Shown: in pieces, positions 41,947 through 49,893 of the stretch
Layout of the letters: every line of letters starts with the position of its first letter
Numbering within the stretch: the first letter of the stretch is position 1
Assembly: GCA_018970255.1 (NCBI GenBank)
Contig: JAGWWS010000012.1
Span: 1 to 64,000 of the forward strand
Source: Verrucomicrobiota bacterium
GTDB taxonomy: Bacteria; Verrucomicrobiota; Verrucomicrobiia; Chthoniobacterales; Terrimicrobiaceae
Length of the DNA stretch: 64,000 bases
Reading direction: 5' to 3'
The notes under the pieces: generated by a model
What the model was told of the DNA's origin: nothing
Databases searched by the model: none
Seen by the model: only the letters and a program-made list of their open reading frames with translations
Position numbers and translations under genes: made by a program

Positions 41947-43797
41947 TCACTCGACCGTCACGCTCTTCGCGAGGTTCCGCGGCTTGTCGACATCGCAGCC
42001 CAGCAGGACCGCGATATGGTAGGCGAGCAACTGCAGCGGAACGACGGTCAGGATGGGCGCCAGGAATTCCGGGACCTTGGGCACCGGGATGAAGGCGTCG
42101 CAGATTGCCTCCAACTCGCCATCGCCGGCGTTCCCGACAGCAATGACCGGTCCCCGGCGCGCACGGACCTCCTCGATGTTCCCGAGGTTTTTTTCGAACA
42201 ACCCGTCGCGCGGCGCGATGAACACGCTCGGCGTGCGTTCGTTCACCAGCGCGATCACCCCGTGCTTCAGCTCCGCGCTCGGATGGGCGCAGGTCGAAAT
42301 GTAGCTGACCTCCTTGAGCTTCAGCGCCCCCTCGAGCGCAACGGGGAAATGCGCCTGGCGCCCGAAGAACAGGAACGACCCGGAATCCGCATATTTCTCG
42401 GCGATCCCGCGGACGAGCCCCTCGGTCCCGAGGACCTCGGCCACCATGTCGGGGAGCCTCGAGAATGCCTCGAGGATTTCCATCCCCTCCCCACGCTCCA
42501 TGTCGTGCATGCGGCCAAGCAGCAATCCCAGCATGGCAAGCACCGCGACTTGCGAGGTGAAGGTCTTCGTCGCCGCCACGCCGATCTCGGCCCCGGCGCG
42601 GATGTCCACGCCGCCGCGGGTCTCGCGCGCGAGCGAACTGAACGCGTTGTTCACAATGCCGAAGGTGGGAATCCCCCGGCGCCGGCATTCGCGAACGGCG
42701 GCCAGCGTGTCGGCCGTCTCGCCGCTTTGGCTTAGGGCAAAAACCGCCGCCCCCCCGTCGAGTGGCGAATTCCGGTATCGGAACTCGCTCGCGTATTCGC
42801 ATTCGACGGGAATCCGAGCCATCGACTCGATGAGGTATTCACCCGCCAGTGCCGCGTGGAACGAAGTCCCGCACGATGTCAAGATCAATTGCCCCCAGCC
42901 GCGAATGTCCTCCGGCGGGCAGTCCAGGCCGGCAAGCCGCGCGGTCGCTTCATCGCTGTCCAGCCTTCCCATCATCACATCGCGGAGCGTCTGCGGCTGC
43001 TCGTGGATTTCCTTGAGCATGTGGTGCTCAAAGCCCCCGAGTTCCGAGGGACCCGCAGCGGCCTCGACTTCGCGGAAAACCGGCTGTGGCGCGGCTGATC
43101 CATCGATGCGGTCGACGCGGAGTTCCCCGCCATCCAGCAGCGCGATCTCCCCGTCGTTCAGGAAGACGACCTCGTCCACCCATCCGGAAAGCGCACCGGG
43201 GTCGCTCGCGAGGAATTGGCCCCCGGACCCCGAGCCGACGACCAACGGGCTCGCCCGCCGTGCCGCGACCATGGCATTGGCGGCATCCGCGTGGATCACG
43301 CCGACGGCAAAGGATCCCTTCGCCTGCAGGAGCGCCACCCTCACCGCTTCGCGCAAGGATTCGCCATCCCTCGACGGCATGGATTCAAACGCCTCGCCAA
43401 CGAGCCGCGCGAGAACCTCGGTGTCCGTGGTGGATGCGAATTCGTGCCCGCGTTCCTCGAGCATGGCGCGCAATTCCCGGTGGTTTTCGACCACCCCGTT
43501 GTGCACCAGCGCGAGGCGCCCGGTGGCGTCCACATGCGGGTGCGCGTTTTCCAGCGTCACCTCGCCATGCGTGGCCCAGCGCGTGTGGCTAATCCCGGGC
43601 GCCCCGGCCAGCGGCCTTGCCGAGATCTCGCAGGCAAGCGCCGCGACATTTCCGACCGCTTTGCGCACGGAGAGCCCGCCGTTTTCGACAACGGCGAGCC
43701 CGGCCGAATCATACCCGCGGTATTCCAACCGCTCCAATCCCCCGAGCAGGAACGGCACCGCGTCCGACTTGCCCGCGTATCCTACGATTCCGCACAT
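41947..43797 (-). CDS. glmS: Glutamine-fructose-6-phosphate aminotransferase (isomerizing)
   Basis: 616 residues. Makes glucosamine-6-phosphate, the first step to UDP-GlcNAc. The N-terminal Cys2 nucleophile is present (MCGIVGYAG), with SHTRWATHG and LVHNGVVENHRELR of the glutaminase domain. Two SIS domains follow: ILTSCGTSFHAALAGEYL with ALSQSGETADTL, then FFGRQAHFPVALEGALKLKE. The C-terminal DKPRNLAKSVTVE is canonical. It starts 6 bases after the DUF2334 gene and is probably cotranscribed with it. That placement, next to amino-sugar polysaccharide genes (wecB, nfrB), fits precursor supply. No glmS ribozyme was recognised upstream. Confidence 0.97.
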   Translation of the reverse strand: MCGIVGYAGKSDAVPFLLGGLERLEYRGYDSAGLAVVENGGLSVRKAVGNVAALACEISARPLAGAPGISHTRWATHGEVTLENAHPHVDATGRLALVHNGVVENHRELRAMLEERGHEFASTTDTEVLARLVGEAFESMPSRDGESLREAVRVALLQAKGSFAVGVIHADAANAMVAARRASPLVVGSGSGGQFLASDPGALSGWVDEVVFLNDGEIALLDGGELRVDRIDGSAAPQPVFREVEAAAGPSELGGFEHHMLKEIHEQPQTLRDVMMGRLDSDEATARLAGLDCPPEDIRGWGQLILTSCGTSFHAALAGEYLIESMARIPVECEYASEFRYRNSPLDGGAAVFALSQSGETADTLAAVRECRRRGIPTFGIVNNAFSSLARETRGGVDIRAGAEIGVAATKTFTSQVAVLAMLGLLLGRMHDMERGEGMEILEAFSRLPDMVAEVLGTEGLVRGIAEKYADSGSFLFFGRQAHFPVALEGALKLKEVSYISTCAHPSAELKHGVIALVNERTPSVFIAPRDGLFEKNLGNIEEVRARRGPVIAVGNAGDGELEAICDAFIPVPKVPEFLAPILTVVPLQLLAYHIAVLLGCDVDKPRNLAKSVTVE

Positions 43798-43803
43798 GTG
43801 GCG

Positions 43804-45411
43804 TTATTTGAGCTCCCCGTTGAGCGCGGTGAATTCGTAGCCGAGGCCCTTCAAGCCCTGCACCGTTTGCCGCAGCAGCTCGGGGTCCAAATACCAGTGG
43901 AAATAGAACCCCGCCCAACCGTCGCGCACGACCTTGAGCGCCTTCGCGCGCTTGATGAGGTCCTCGGGCATGCTCGGCGGCTGGAGCTCATACCAGCCGA
44001 ACGGGTCGATGTAGCCGATCGTTTCGGGAATCCGCTTCAGCCCGTAGGTGTCGCGGAAAATGTAGGGCGAGTTCAGCTCGCTCGCCTGCGTTTTCCCCGC
44101 GGAATCCTTCACGAACAGGATCGTGCGGTCGCAAGCAAATGGATACAGCCCCGCAAAAACCTGGTAGCCCAGCGGCGAGGACAGGTAGTGCGGCGTGAGC
44201 CACCCGGTCGGCGTGAAGCCCGCGTTCTTGAGGATGTTTTGCCCGCGCACCACGCGGGAGCGCGTGCCGGAGCGCGTCTCGCCCGGCAGCGGGCCAATCA
44301 GCGTGAGGAACCCGAACTGGTCCGCCGTCACGCGGTAGAATTCATAGTCGTCGCCGCTCACGCCGTTGTAGGGGTTCAGCAACCCGTCGATCTGGTGCGT
44401 GGTGCCGTGCTGCAGCACCTGGCCGCCGAAGCCCACCCAGCGCTTCATCTCCTTCGCGATCGGGTTCGACGCCGTGAACCGCACGGCCTCGGGGACGCCG
44501 TTGTTATAGATGCCGGACCAATCGCGGTATTCCGGAATCATGCTGATCGTGAACGGCACATCGAGCGAATCGAGCACATTGCCAAGCTGCTTGAGTGTCT
44601 CGAGGTCGCCCACCGGCGCCACATCCTCGATGCGGAAAAACGCGCGGTGCTTCTCCTCGTGGAAAATCCCGAGCATGTCGTGCAGCAGGTCCTGGAACGC
44701 GAGCGAACGGTTTTCGAACGAGGTCGAGATCATCGGCATGTCGCCGACGACCCAGAAATTCCCGCTCTGGATGATGTAGGGCCATGCCGTTCCGTTGAGG
44801 TCATTGCATGTTGCGCGGACCACGGCTTTCGCCGGGTCGGTGATTTCGTAGCGCATGAGCCCGAGGTCGAACTGCTCCTTCTCGAGTTCGGTCTCCTTGT
44901 AAACGACGCTCCCGTGCCGCTCGCCCGAATAGGACAGCAAACGGAACCCGTATTTTTGCTCGAACGCCGGCTTCTGCGCGTAGGTGGACAGGTCCCACGC
45001 GTATCGCCACAGGTTCACGCCCATCCAGACGAACGGGCGCGTCGTGGCGTCGATGTCGTTCTGCAGCGTGGCTGCGAGCGGCGACTCGTTCCAGACAGCC
45101 GCGACATAGAATGCCGCGTCGTGCTTGGAGAGGTCCCCGGCCGCGTATTGCGCGAGCGGTTTCCTCGTCACCCGCGCCTCGAAGTGCCCGAGCAGGTTCT
45201 GGAGCTTCGACGAATAGATTTCGCCCAGCCAGCCGTATTGGCCCTCGTTGTCGTAAAGGACCAGCACGGATGGCCCGGCCGGCACCGTGGCGGTTGTCCC
45301 GGCGGTTTGCGCGAACAGGAATGTTCCCGCAGCCGCCAGGGCGACCACGGTGCCGCACAGGATCAGGAATGCGGACGGTCGGCCCGCTTTGGTTTTGTAT
45401 GGTGTGTTCAT
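43804..45411 (-). CDS. DUF2334-family (polysaccharide-deacetylase-like) exported protein
   Basis: 535 residues from ATG 45411, which has a good Shine-Dalgarno (GGAGG 7 bases upstream). A signal/anchor segment (FLILCGTVVALAAAGTFLFA) is followed by a domain that begins PSVLVLYDNEGQYGWLGE, like a glycosidase or ligand-binding fold. The DUF2334 part begins HRAFFRIEDVAPVGDLETL and has FTISMIPEYRDWSG and LQHGTTHQID, where the Asp and His residues match metal ligands of the polysaccharide deacetylase superfamily. It may de-N-acetylate the island's polysaccharide. It is followed by glmS with 6 bases between. Confidence 0.72.
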   Translation of the reverse strand: MNTPYKTKAGRPSAFLILCGTVVALAAAGTFLFAQTAGTTATVPAGPSVLVLYDNEGQYGWLGEIYSSKLQNLLGHFEARVTRKPLAQYAAGDLSKHDAAFYVAAVWNESPLAATLQNDIDATTRPFVWMGVNLWRYAWDLSTYAQKPAFEQKYGFRLLSYSGERHGSVVYKETELEKEQFDLGLMRYEITDPAKAVVRATCNDLNGTAWPYIIQSGNFWVVGDMPMISTSFENRSLAFQDLLHDMLGIFHEEKHRAFFRIEDVAPVGDLETLKQLGNVLDSLDVPFTISMIPEYRDWSGIYNNGVPEAVRFTASNPIAKEMKRWVGFGGQVLQHGTTHQIDGLLNPYNGVSGDDYEFYRVTADQFGFLTLIGPLPGETRSGTRSRVVRGQNILKNAGFTPTGWLTPHYLSSPLGYQVFAGLYPFACDRTILFVKDSAGKTQASELNSPYIFRDTYGLKRIPETIGYIDPFGWYELQPPSMPEDLIKRAKALKVVRDGWAGFYFHWYLDPELLRQTVQGLKGLGYEFTALNGELK

Positions 45412-45442
45412 GGTTTTTCCTCCGCAGCAACCCTCGGGCACG

Positions 45443-45488
45443 AAAAAACCGGCCGCCATGGGGTCATCGCCCATTGGCAGGCCGGTTT
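45443..45488 (-). terminator. Intrinsic terminator of the NarL-type regulator gene
   Basis: AAACCGGCC at 45446-45454 pairs with GGCCGGTTT at 45480-45488. The inner bases (GCCATGGGG with CCCATTGGC) extend the stem with a bulge. On the minus strand it ends in six T (A-tract 45443-45448), 25 bases past the regulator stop. Confidence 0.8.
45458..45472 (-). promoter_or_regulatory. GGGG-N-CCCCAT-like element nested in the terminator upstream of the DUF2334 gene
   Basis: Minus-strand reading GGG-CGATGA-CCCCAT, 46 bases before the DUF2334 start. It is inside the terminator stem, so it may simply be part of that hairpin. Confidence 0.3.
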
Positions 45489-45512
45489 GGGGGCTCGGCG
45501 TTGCGCGTTGCG

Positions 45513-46298
45513 CTACGCGAGGGGGAGCGGGAGCTGGACCATGTTGTCGATCACGCCGGACGAGATCGCGTAGCGCGTGAGGCTCGCGGTGTCGTGGATG
45601 TGGAGCTTGTCCATCAGGTTCTGGCGGTGCTTTTCCACCGTCTTGATGCTGATGCCGAGTTCCCCGGCGATCTGCTTGTTGGCCGCCCCCTCGGCGATCA
45701 ACTGCAGCACCTCGACCTCGCGGCTCGTGAGTTTGACATTGGGCTTTCCGCCGTTGCCGTTCGGCGCCGCGGCGGAAATCTTGCGGATGCGGTGGGAGAT
45801 GACCGGGCTGAAAAACCTTTTCCCGCCCGCCACCTCGCGGATCGCGTGCGTGACCAGGCTCGCGGGCGAATCCTTCAAAATGTAGGCGTCGATGTCGCCG
45901 TCCACCACCTGCTGGATGTATTGGTCGTTCCCGAATGCGGTAAGCAGGACCACCCGAACGCCGGGCGCCACCTGCCGGATCTGGCGCGCGGCCTCGATCC
46001 CGTTCAACCGCGGCATCCCGATATCCATGAGGATCACATCGGGGCGCTCGGCCACCGCCATCTCGATTGCCTTCCTGCCGTTTTCGGCCTCGCCCACCAC
46101 GCGGATCGAATCGTCGGTGGAGAGGACCGAGCGGAGCGCCTCGCGGATGAAAGTGTGGTCGTCCGCGATTCCCACGGAGAGCGTCTTGGCGCGGGTGGCG
46201 GGTTTGTCCTGGTGGCGGAGGGGCGGGCGCGCAGGGGGTTTCCCGGGCGGCTTCTTGGCTTTGGCCGGGGGGCGCTTCGTGAGGTGGATTTTTGTCAT
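45513..46298 (-). CDS. NarL/FixJ-family response regulator with basic N-terminal extension
   Basis: 261 residues from ATG 46298. A Lys/Pro-rich extension (TKRPPAKAKKPPGKPPARPP, residues about 7-26) precedes the receiver domain, which has IADDHTFIREAL, phospho-acceptor Asp in VILMDIGMPRLNG, Thr in VVLLTAFG and Lys in AYILKDSP. The C-terminal LuxR-type HTH is LTSREVEVLQLIAEGAANKQ with SIKTVEKHRQNLMDKL. It is a DNA-binding regulator in the island and a candidate to read the GGGG-N-CCCCAT elements (speculative). No partner kinase is adjacent. A terminator follows. Confidence 0.88.
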   Translation of the reverse strand: MTKIHLTKRPPAKAKKPPGKPPARPPLRHQDKPATRAKTLSVGIADDHTFIREALRSVLSTDDSIRVVGEAENGRKAIEMAVAERPDVILMDIGMPRLNGIEAARQIRQVAPGVRVVLLTAFGNDQYIQQVVDGDIDAYILKDSPASLVTHAIREVAGGKRFFSPVISHRIRKISAAAPNGNGGKPNVKLTSREVEVLQLIAEGAANKQIAGELGISIKTVEKHRQNLMDKLHIHDTASLTRYAISSGVIDNMVQLPLPLA

Positions 46299-46377
46299 GC
46301 GTTGCTGATGTCGTATTGGGTTTGGGTTTTGGATCGGGCGTTGTCCGCCCGGGTTCCCCTGCGCTTTTGCAGGGGGT

Positions 46378-46394
46378 GTGGGGATTTTCCCCAC
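46378..46394. promoter_or_regulatory. Palindromic variant of the GGGG-N-CCCCAT element upstream of the NarL-type regulator
   Basis: GTGGGG-ATTTT-CCCCAC is a near-perfect palindrome 80 bases before the regulator start. It has AC instead of AT at the end. A second hairpin (CCCCTGC 46356-46362 with GCAGGGG 46369-46375) lies between it and the gene. Confidence 0.45.
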
Positions 46395-46419
46395 GGGAGG
46401 AAATCGGTAGCCGGCGGGT

Positions 46420-46635
46420 TCATGCCCCCCAGCCGAGCGCCGCAAGCCTTTTGGCGGTTTCCGCCTCGGATGCGGTCATGACCATTTCGGTCCGCGAACG
46501 GGCGGCGAGCGCCCGCCCTTCGCTGCGGACTTTGCTGTCCGCGGTTTTCCCGGCGTTCGTCCGGGCACGGTCGTCCCGGGAAACATGGATCCGCGGGGCC
46601 TGCGCGGCCGGCTTTTTGCGTTTTCGTTTTTTCAT
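46420..46635 (-). CDS. Small basic protein, unknown
   Basis: 71 residues from ATG 46635 (MKKRKRKKPAAQAPRIHVSR). Strongly basic N-terminus; the C-terminal part (MVMTASEAETAKRLAALGWG) could be an amphipathic helix. No family recognised. It may bind nucleic acid. The reading frame is open to 46779, but the ATG with a CA-rich leader and a GGGG-N-CCCCAT element 56 bases upstream supports this start. Coding status is uncertain because it is short. Confidence 0.4.
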   Translation of the reverse strand: MKKRKRKKPAAQAPRIHVSRDDRARTNAGKTADSKVRSEGRALAARSRTEMVMTASEAETAKRLAALGWGA

Positions 46636-46690
46636 GTTGTCCGTTTGGGTTCGCGGGGCGGGACAATTGCCCACCGGCTCCCGGGCCTCC

Positions 46691-46706
46691 ATGGGGCGTT
46701 CACCCC
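46691..46706 (-). promoter_or_regulatory. GGGG-N-CCCCAT element upstream of the small basic gene
   Basis: Minus-strand reading GGGG-TGAACG-CCCCAT, pointing to the 71-residue gene 56 bases away. Confidence 0.45.
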
Positions 46707-46747
46707 CGCAGACGCGACGTGGCTGCGGCTGTTCGGTCCGCCGAACC

Positions 46748-47044
46748 ATGAACCCGCCAATGCTCGCCAAATTCGCCATCAGCTACACCGTCTTCCCGGA
46801 GCACAACAAACGCGTGGATGTCCACCACACCGACGATCCCGTGGAGGCGGAATCGTTCCTTTCGCGGCTGCTCGCCAGCGGTTGCCGGATCCACGAGGTC
46901 AAGCACGACGGAATCGCGCTCGAGCCGCACGCGTTCGACCGCATGGTCCGGATCGCCGCGGAGCGCCATGTCGCCGCGCTCATCGGGGCATCGCTCGCAC
47001 TGGACTACGCGGAAGTGCGGCACCGGTTCGGTTTCGCCGCCTGA
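46748..47044 (+). CDS. Hypothetical 98-residue protein
   Basis: MNPPMLAKFAISYTVFPEHNKRV and onwards; an ATG at 46760 is an alternative start. The region ESFLSRLLASGCRIHEVKHD and RMVRIAAERHVAALIGASLAL looks like a small alpha/beta fold. No family is recognised and no signal or membrane segment is present. It is the only forward gene between two reverse genes and the hydrolase operon, whose start is 104 bases on. Codon usage resembles its neighbours, which supports coding. Confidence 0.5.
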   Translation: MNPPMLAKFAISYTVFPEHNKRVDVHHTDDPVEAESFLSRLLASGCRIHEVKHDGIALEPHAFDRMVRIAAERHVAALIGASLALDYAEVRHRFGFAA

Positions 47045-47053
47045 GGCGCGGAA

Positions 47054-47068
47054 GGGACTTCACCCCAT
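47054..47068 (+). promoter_or_regulatory. GGG-N-CCCCAT element upstream of the hydrolase operon
   Basis: Plus-strand reading GGG-ACTTCA-CCCCAT, 80 bases before the hydrolase ATG and 9 bases after the previous stop. Confidence 0.5.
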
Positions 47069-47148
47069 TGGGCGCAGCGCCGCCCCGCGCTCAGATGCCG
47101 GTGCGGGCGGAACAAAAACACCGCCGCCCGCGGAGAAACCCACAAACC

Positions 47149-47877
47149 ATGCAAACCACACTCGAAAAAACCAAAACCCGCCTGCGGGAACCGGAGGACG
47201 GATTTTCCGGGATCGTCCAGATCCCGGCCGGCCCGAAACACATCGAAGGCGTCTGGACCATGCCGGCCGAGGCCTCGGGCATCGTCCTCTTCGCCCACGG
47301 CAGCGGAAGCAGCCGTCACAGCCGGCGCAACCGCTTCGTCGCATCGAAGCTCGTCGATGCCGGAATCGGAACCCTGCTCCTCGACCTCCTCACTTCCGAC
47401 GAGGAAACCGAGGATTCGGGTGACGCCCGCTTCCGTTTCGACATCGAGTTCCTGACGGACCGCCTCATCGCCGCAACGCGGTATGTCCAAAACCACCCGT
47501 TCAAAAACGGAAACCCGCTCGGCTACTTCGGGGCGAGCACGGGGGCCGCAGCGGCCATCTCCGCGGCATCGATCCTCGACGGGGAGATTACCGCCGTTGT
47601 CTCGCGCGGGGGGCGCCCGGACCTCGCCTACGGGCACCTCAAGAGTGTCAAGGCGCCCACGCTTTTGATCGTGGGCGGGCACGACGAAGCGGTCCTCCAG
47701 TTGAACCGCGACGCCTACGACCAACTCCGCTGCATCCGGCGCCTGGCGGTCGTCCCGGGCGCCACGCACCTCTTCGAGGAGCCCGGCGCCCTTGAGAAGG
47801 TCGCCGAGCTCGCCGCGAAATGGTTTTCGCGCCACCTCGCCAAGCAACCAGAACCCGAATCCTCACCCACCATCTGA
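47149..47877 (+). CDS. Dienelactone-hydrolase-like alpha/beta hydrolase
   Basis: 242 residues. Alpha/beta hydrolase with oxyanion region LFAHGSGSSRHSRRNRFVA, nucleophile elbow GYFGASTGAAAAI (Ser in GxSxG), acid Asp in LLIVGGHDEAVL and His in PGATHLFEEPGA. Proteins of this kind often accompany or are fused to phosphoribosyltransferases like the next gene. The natural substrate is unknown. First gene of an operon with the phosphoribosyltransferase (4 bases apart) and the erythromycin-esterase-like gene. Confidence 0.87.
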   Translation: MQTTLEKTKTRLREPEDGFSGIVQIPAGPKHIEGVWTMPAEASGIVLFAHGSGSSRHSRRNRFVASKLVDAGIGTLLLDLLTSDEETEDSGDARFRFDIEFLTDRLIAATRYVQNHPFKNGNPLGYFGASTGAAAAISAASILDGEITAVVSRGGRPDLAYGHLKSVKAPTLLIVGGHDEAVLQLNRDAYDQLRCIRRLAVVPGATHLFEEPGALEKVAELAAKWFSRHLAKQPEPESSPTI

Positions 47878-47881
47878 TTCC

Positions 47882-48547
47882 ATGAATGCACGCTTCAAAA
47901 ACCGCCGCGACGCCGGCCGCATCCTTGCCGGCAAACTCTCGAAATATGCAAACCACCCGGATGTGGTCGTCCTCGCGCTCCCGCGCGGCGGCGTCCCGGT
48001 CGGGCACGAGGTTGCGAAATCCCTCAACGCGCCGCTCGATGTGATGCTGGTCCGCAAGCTCGGCGTCCCGGGCAACGAGGAACTCGCCATGGGCGCCATC
48101 GCCAGCGGCGGCTTCCGGTTCCTGAACCGCACGGTCATCGAGAGCCTGCGCATCCCGCCGGAAAGCATCGAGGAATCCGAACGCCGCGAGCGCTTGGAGT
48201 TGATGCGCCGCGAAGCCCTCTACCGCGGAAACCGCCCGCCGATCGGCATCGATGGCAAAACGGTGGTCCTCGTGGACGACGGGATCGCCACCGGCTCGAC
48301 CATGCGCGTCGCAATCCAGATGCTCCGGTCGCAAAAAGCCGCCCGCATCGTGGTCGCAACCCCGGCCGCACCGCCATCGGTCGTCTGGGAAATGCAGCCG
48401 CTCGTGGACGAATTCATCGCCGTCATCCAGCCGGGGGACTTCCTCGGGGTCGGCCAGTGGTATGACGACTTCACCCAAACGGACGACGACACCGTCTACG
48501 AACTCCTCAGGTCCGGCTCGAAAATCCGCCACCACGCCAACGCATGA
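47882..48547 (+). CDS. Phosphoribosyltransferase-domain protein
   Basis: 221 residues. PRPP-binding loop VVLVDDGIATGSTMRVAI (the DDGxATGxT motif) is clear, and the early VVVLALPRGGVPVGHEVA is the N-terminal PRTase strand. The family resembles the orphan type I PRTases that occur next to dienelactone-hydrolase and erythromycin-esterase genes, whose base substrate is unknown. The stop overlaps the next ATG by 4 bases. Confidence 0.87.
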   Translation: MNARFKNRRDAGRILAGKLSKYANHPDVVVLALPRGGVPVGHEVAKSLNAPLDVMLVRKLGVPGNEELAMGAIASGGFRFLNRTVIESLRIPPESIEESERRERLELMRREALYRGNRPPIGIDGKTVVLVDDGIATGSTMRVAIQMLRSQKAARIVVATPAAPPSVVWEMQPLVDEFIAVIQPGDFLGVGQWYDDFTQTDDDTVYELLRSGSKIRHHANA

Positions 48548-49875
48548 ACATCGACACAGAAACCATCCGCCACGCCGTCCAACCCCTGAACGGCTCGCCC
48601 GCCGACTACGACGGGCTGTTGGAACTTTGCGCGAACGCCCGGGTCGTCCTCATCGGCGAGGCGACCCACGGCACGCACGAGTTTTACTCCATCCGCTGCG
48701 CCGCCACGGTGCGCCTGCTCTCCGAACTCGGCTTCCACGGGGTCGCGATCGAGGCGGATTGGCCGGACACCTGGCGCCTGAACCGCTTCGTGAAGGGGGT
48801 CGACGAACACGAAACCGCCTCGGACGCCCTCGCGGGCTTCCGGCGTTTCCCGCAATGGATGTGGCGGAACAGCGACATCCTCGACTTCGCCGGCTGGATG
48901 CTCGACCACAACAGCCGCTTCGCCGGCGCTTCCTCGAAGCGCGGGATCTACGGGCTCGATATCTACAGCCTCAACGAATCGATGAAGGCGGTCATCGACT
49001 ACCTCACGCACAAGGACCCCGCCGCGGCGCGGGAGTTCTCGCACCGCTACGCGTGCTTCGACCACTTCGGCGGCGATGTCCGCAAATACGGGCTTTTCAC
49101 CGGCACCGGCGCGGCCAAGGGGTGCGAAAACGAGGTGGTCGGCGCGCTCGCGGAACTCCGCCGGAGCCGGGCGTCCTACCTCGCGATGGACGGGCACGCG
49201 GCTGAGGAGGACTTTTTCCAGGCGGAGCGGAACGCGAATGTCGTCGCCGATGCGGAGAAATACTACCGCACGATGCTCCGCGGGGATGTGCAGTCCTGGA
49301 ACCTGCGGGACCGCCACATGGTGGACACCCTCCTCGCGCTCATGGACCACCTCGACCGCATCCACGAAAAATCGCGCCTCGTCATTTGGGCCCACAATTC
49401 CCATGTCGGCAACGCGCAGGCGACCGAGATGTCGAAACGCGGCGAGGTCAACATCGGGCAGCTCTGCCGCGAGCGGTTCGGGAACGAAGCCGTCCTCATC
49501 GGGTTCACGACCTACGCGGGAACCGTCACCGCCGCCTCGCAGTGGGACGGCCCCGCGGAGCACATGGAACTCCGCCCGGCACTCCCCCAAAGCATCGAGT
49601 CGGTTTTCCACCATTCGGAAATCCCCTCGTTCTGGCTGGATTTCAAATCCCAGCCCGCCATCGCCAACATGCTCCGGGAGCCGGTGCTCGAGCGAGCGGT
49701 CGGCGTCATCTACAGCCCGGAGACCGAGCGCAGGAGCCACTATTTCAAGGCGTCGGTGCCGGACCAGTTCGACGCCGTTTTCCACATCGACACCACCCGT
49801 GCGGTGGAACCCCTCGAGCGCACGGCCCTCTGGCAACCGGGCGAACTCGAGGAGACCTACCCCACGGGGCTTTGA
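48544..49875 (+). CDS. Erythromycin-esterase-family protein
   Basis: 443 residues. The EreA/EreB-like family is recognised by VVLIGEATHGTHEFYSIRC, which holds the Glu/His of the active site, and by VAIEADWPDTWRLNRFV, GIYGLDIYSLNESM and LVIWAHNSHVGNA, the second catalytic His. Macrolide esterases belong here, but most family members lack demonstrated antibiotic activity. Its operon with a phosphoribosyltransferase and hydrolase is the common genomic setting, and it suggests a metabolic or stress role. It converges on wecB, 18 bases apart, with no recognisable terminator. Confidence 0.88.
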   Translation: MNIDTETIRHAVQPLNGSPADYDGLLELCANARVVLIGEATHGTHEFYSIRCAATVRLLSELGFHGVAIEADWPDTWRLNRFVKGVDEHETASDALAGFRRFPQWMWRNSDILDFAGWMLDHNSRFAGASSKRGIYGLDIYSLNESMKAVIDYLTHKDPAAAREFSHRYACFDHFGGDVRKYGLFTGTGAAKGCENEVVGALAELRRSRASYLAMDGHAAEEDFFQAERNANVVADAEKYYRTMLRGDVQSWNLRDRHMVDTLLALMDHLDRIHEKSRLVIWAHNSHVGNAQATEMSKRGEVNIGQLCRERFGNEAVLIGFTTYAGTVTAASQWDGPAEHMELRPALPQSIESVFHHSEIPSFWLDFKSQPAIANMLREPVLERAVGVIYSPETERRSHYFKASVPDQFDAVFHIDTTRAVEPLERTALWQPGELEETYPTGL

Positions 49876-49893
49876 TCCCCATTCCCCCGCCCG

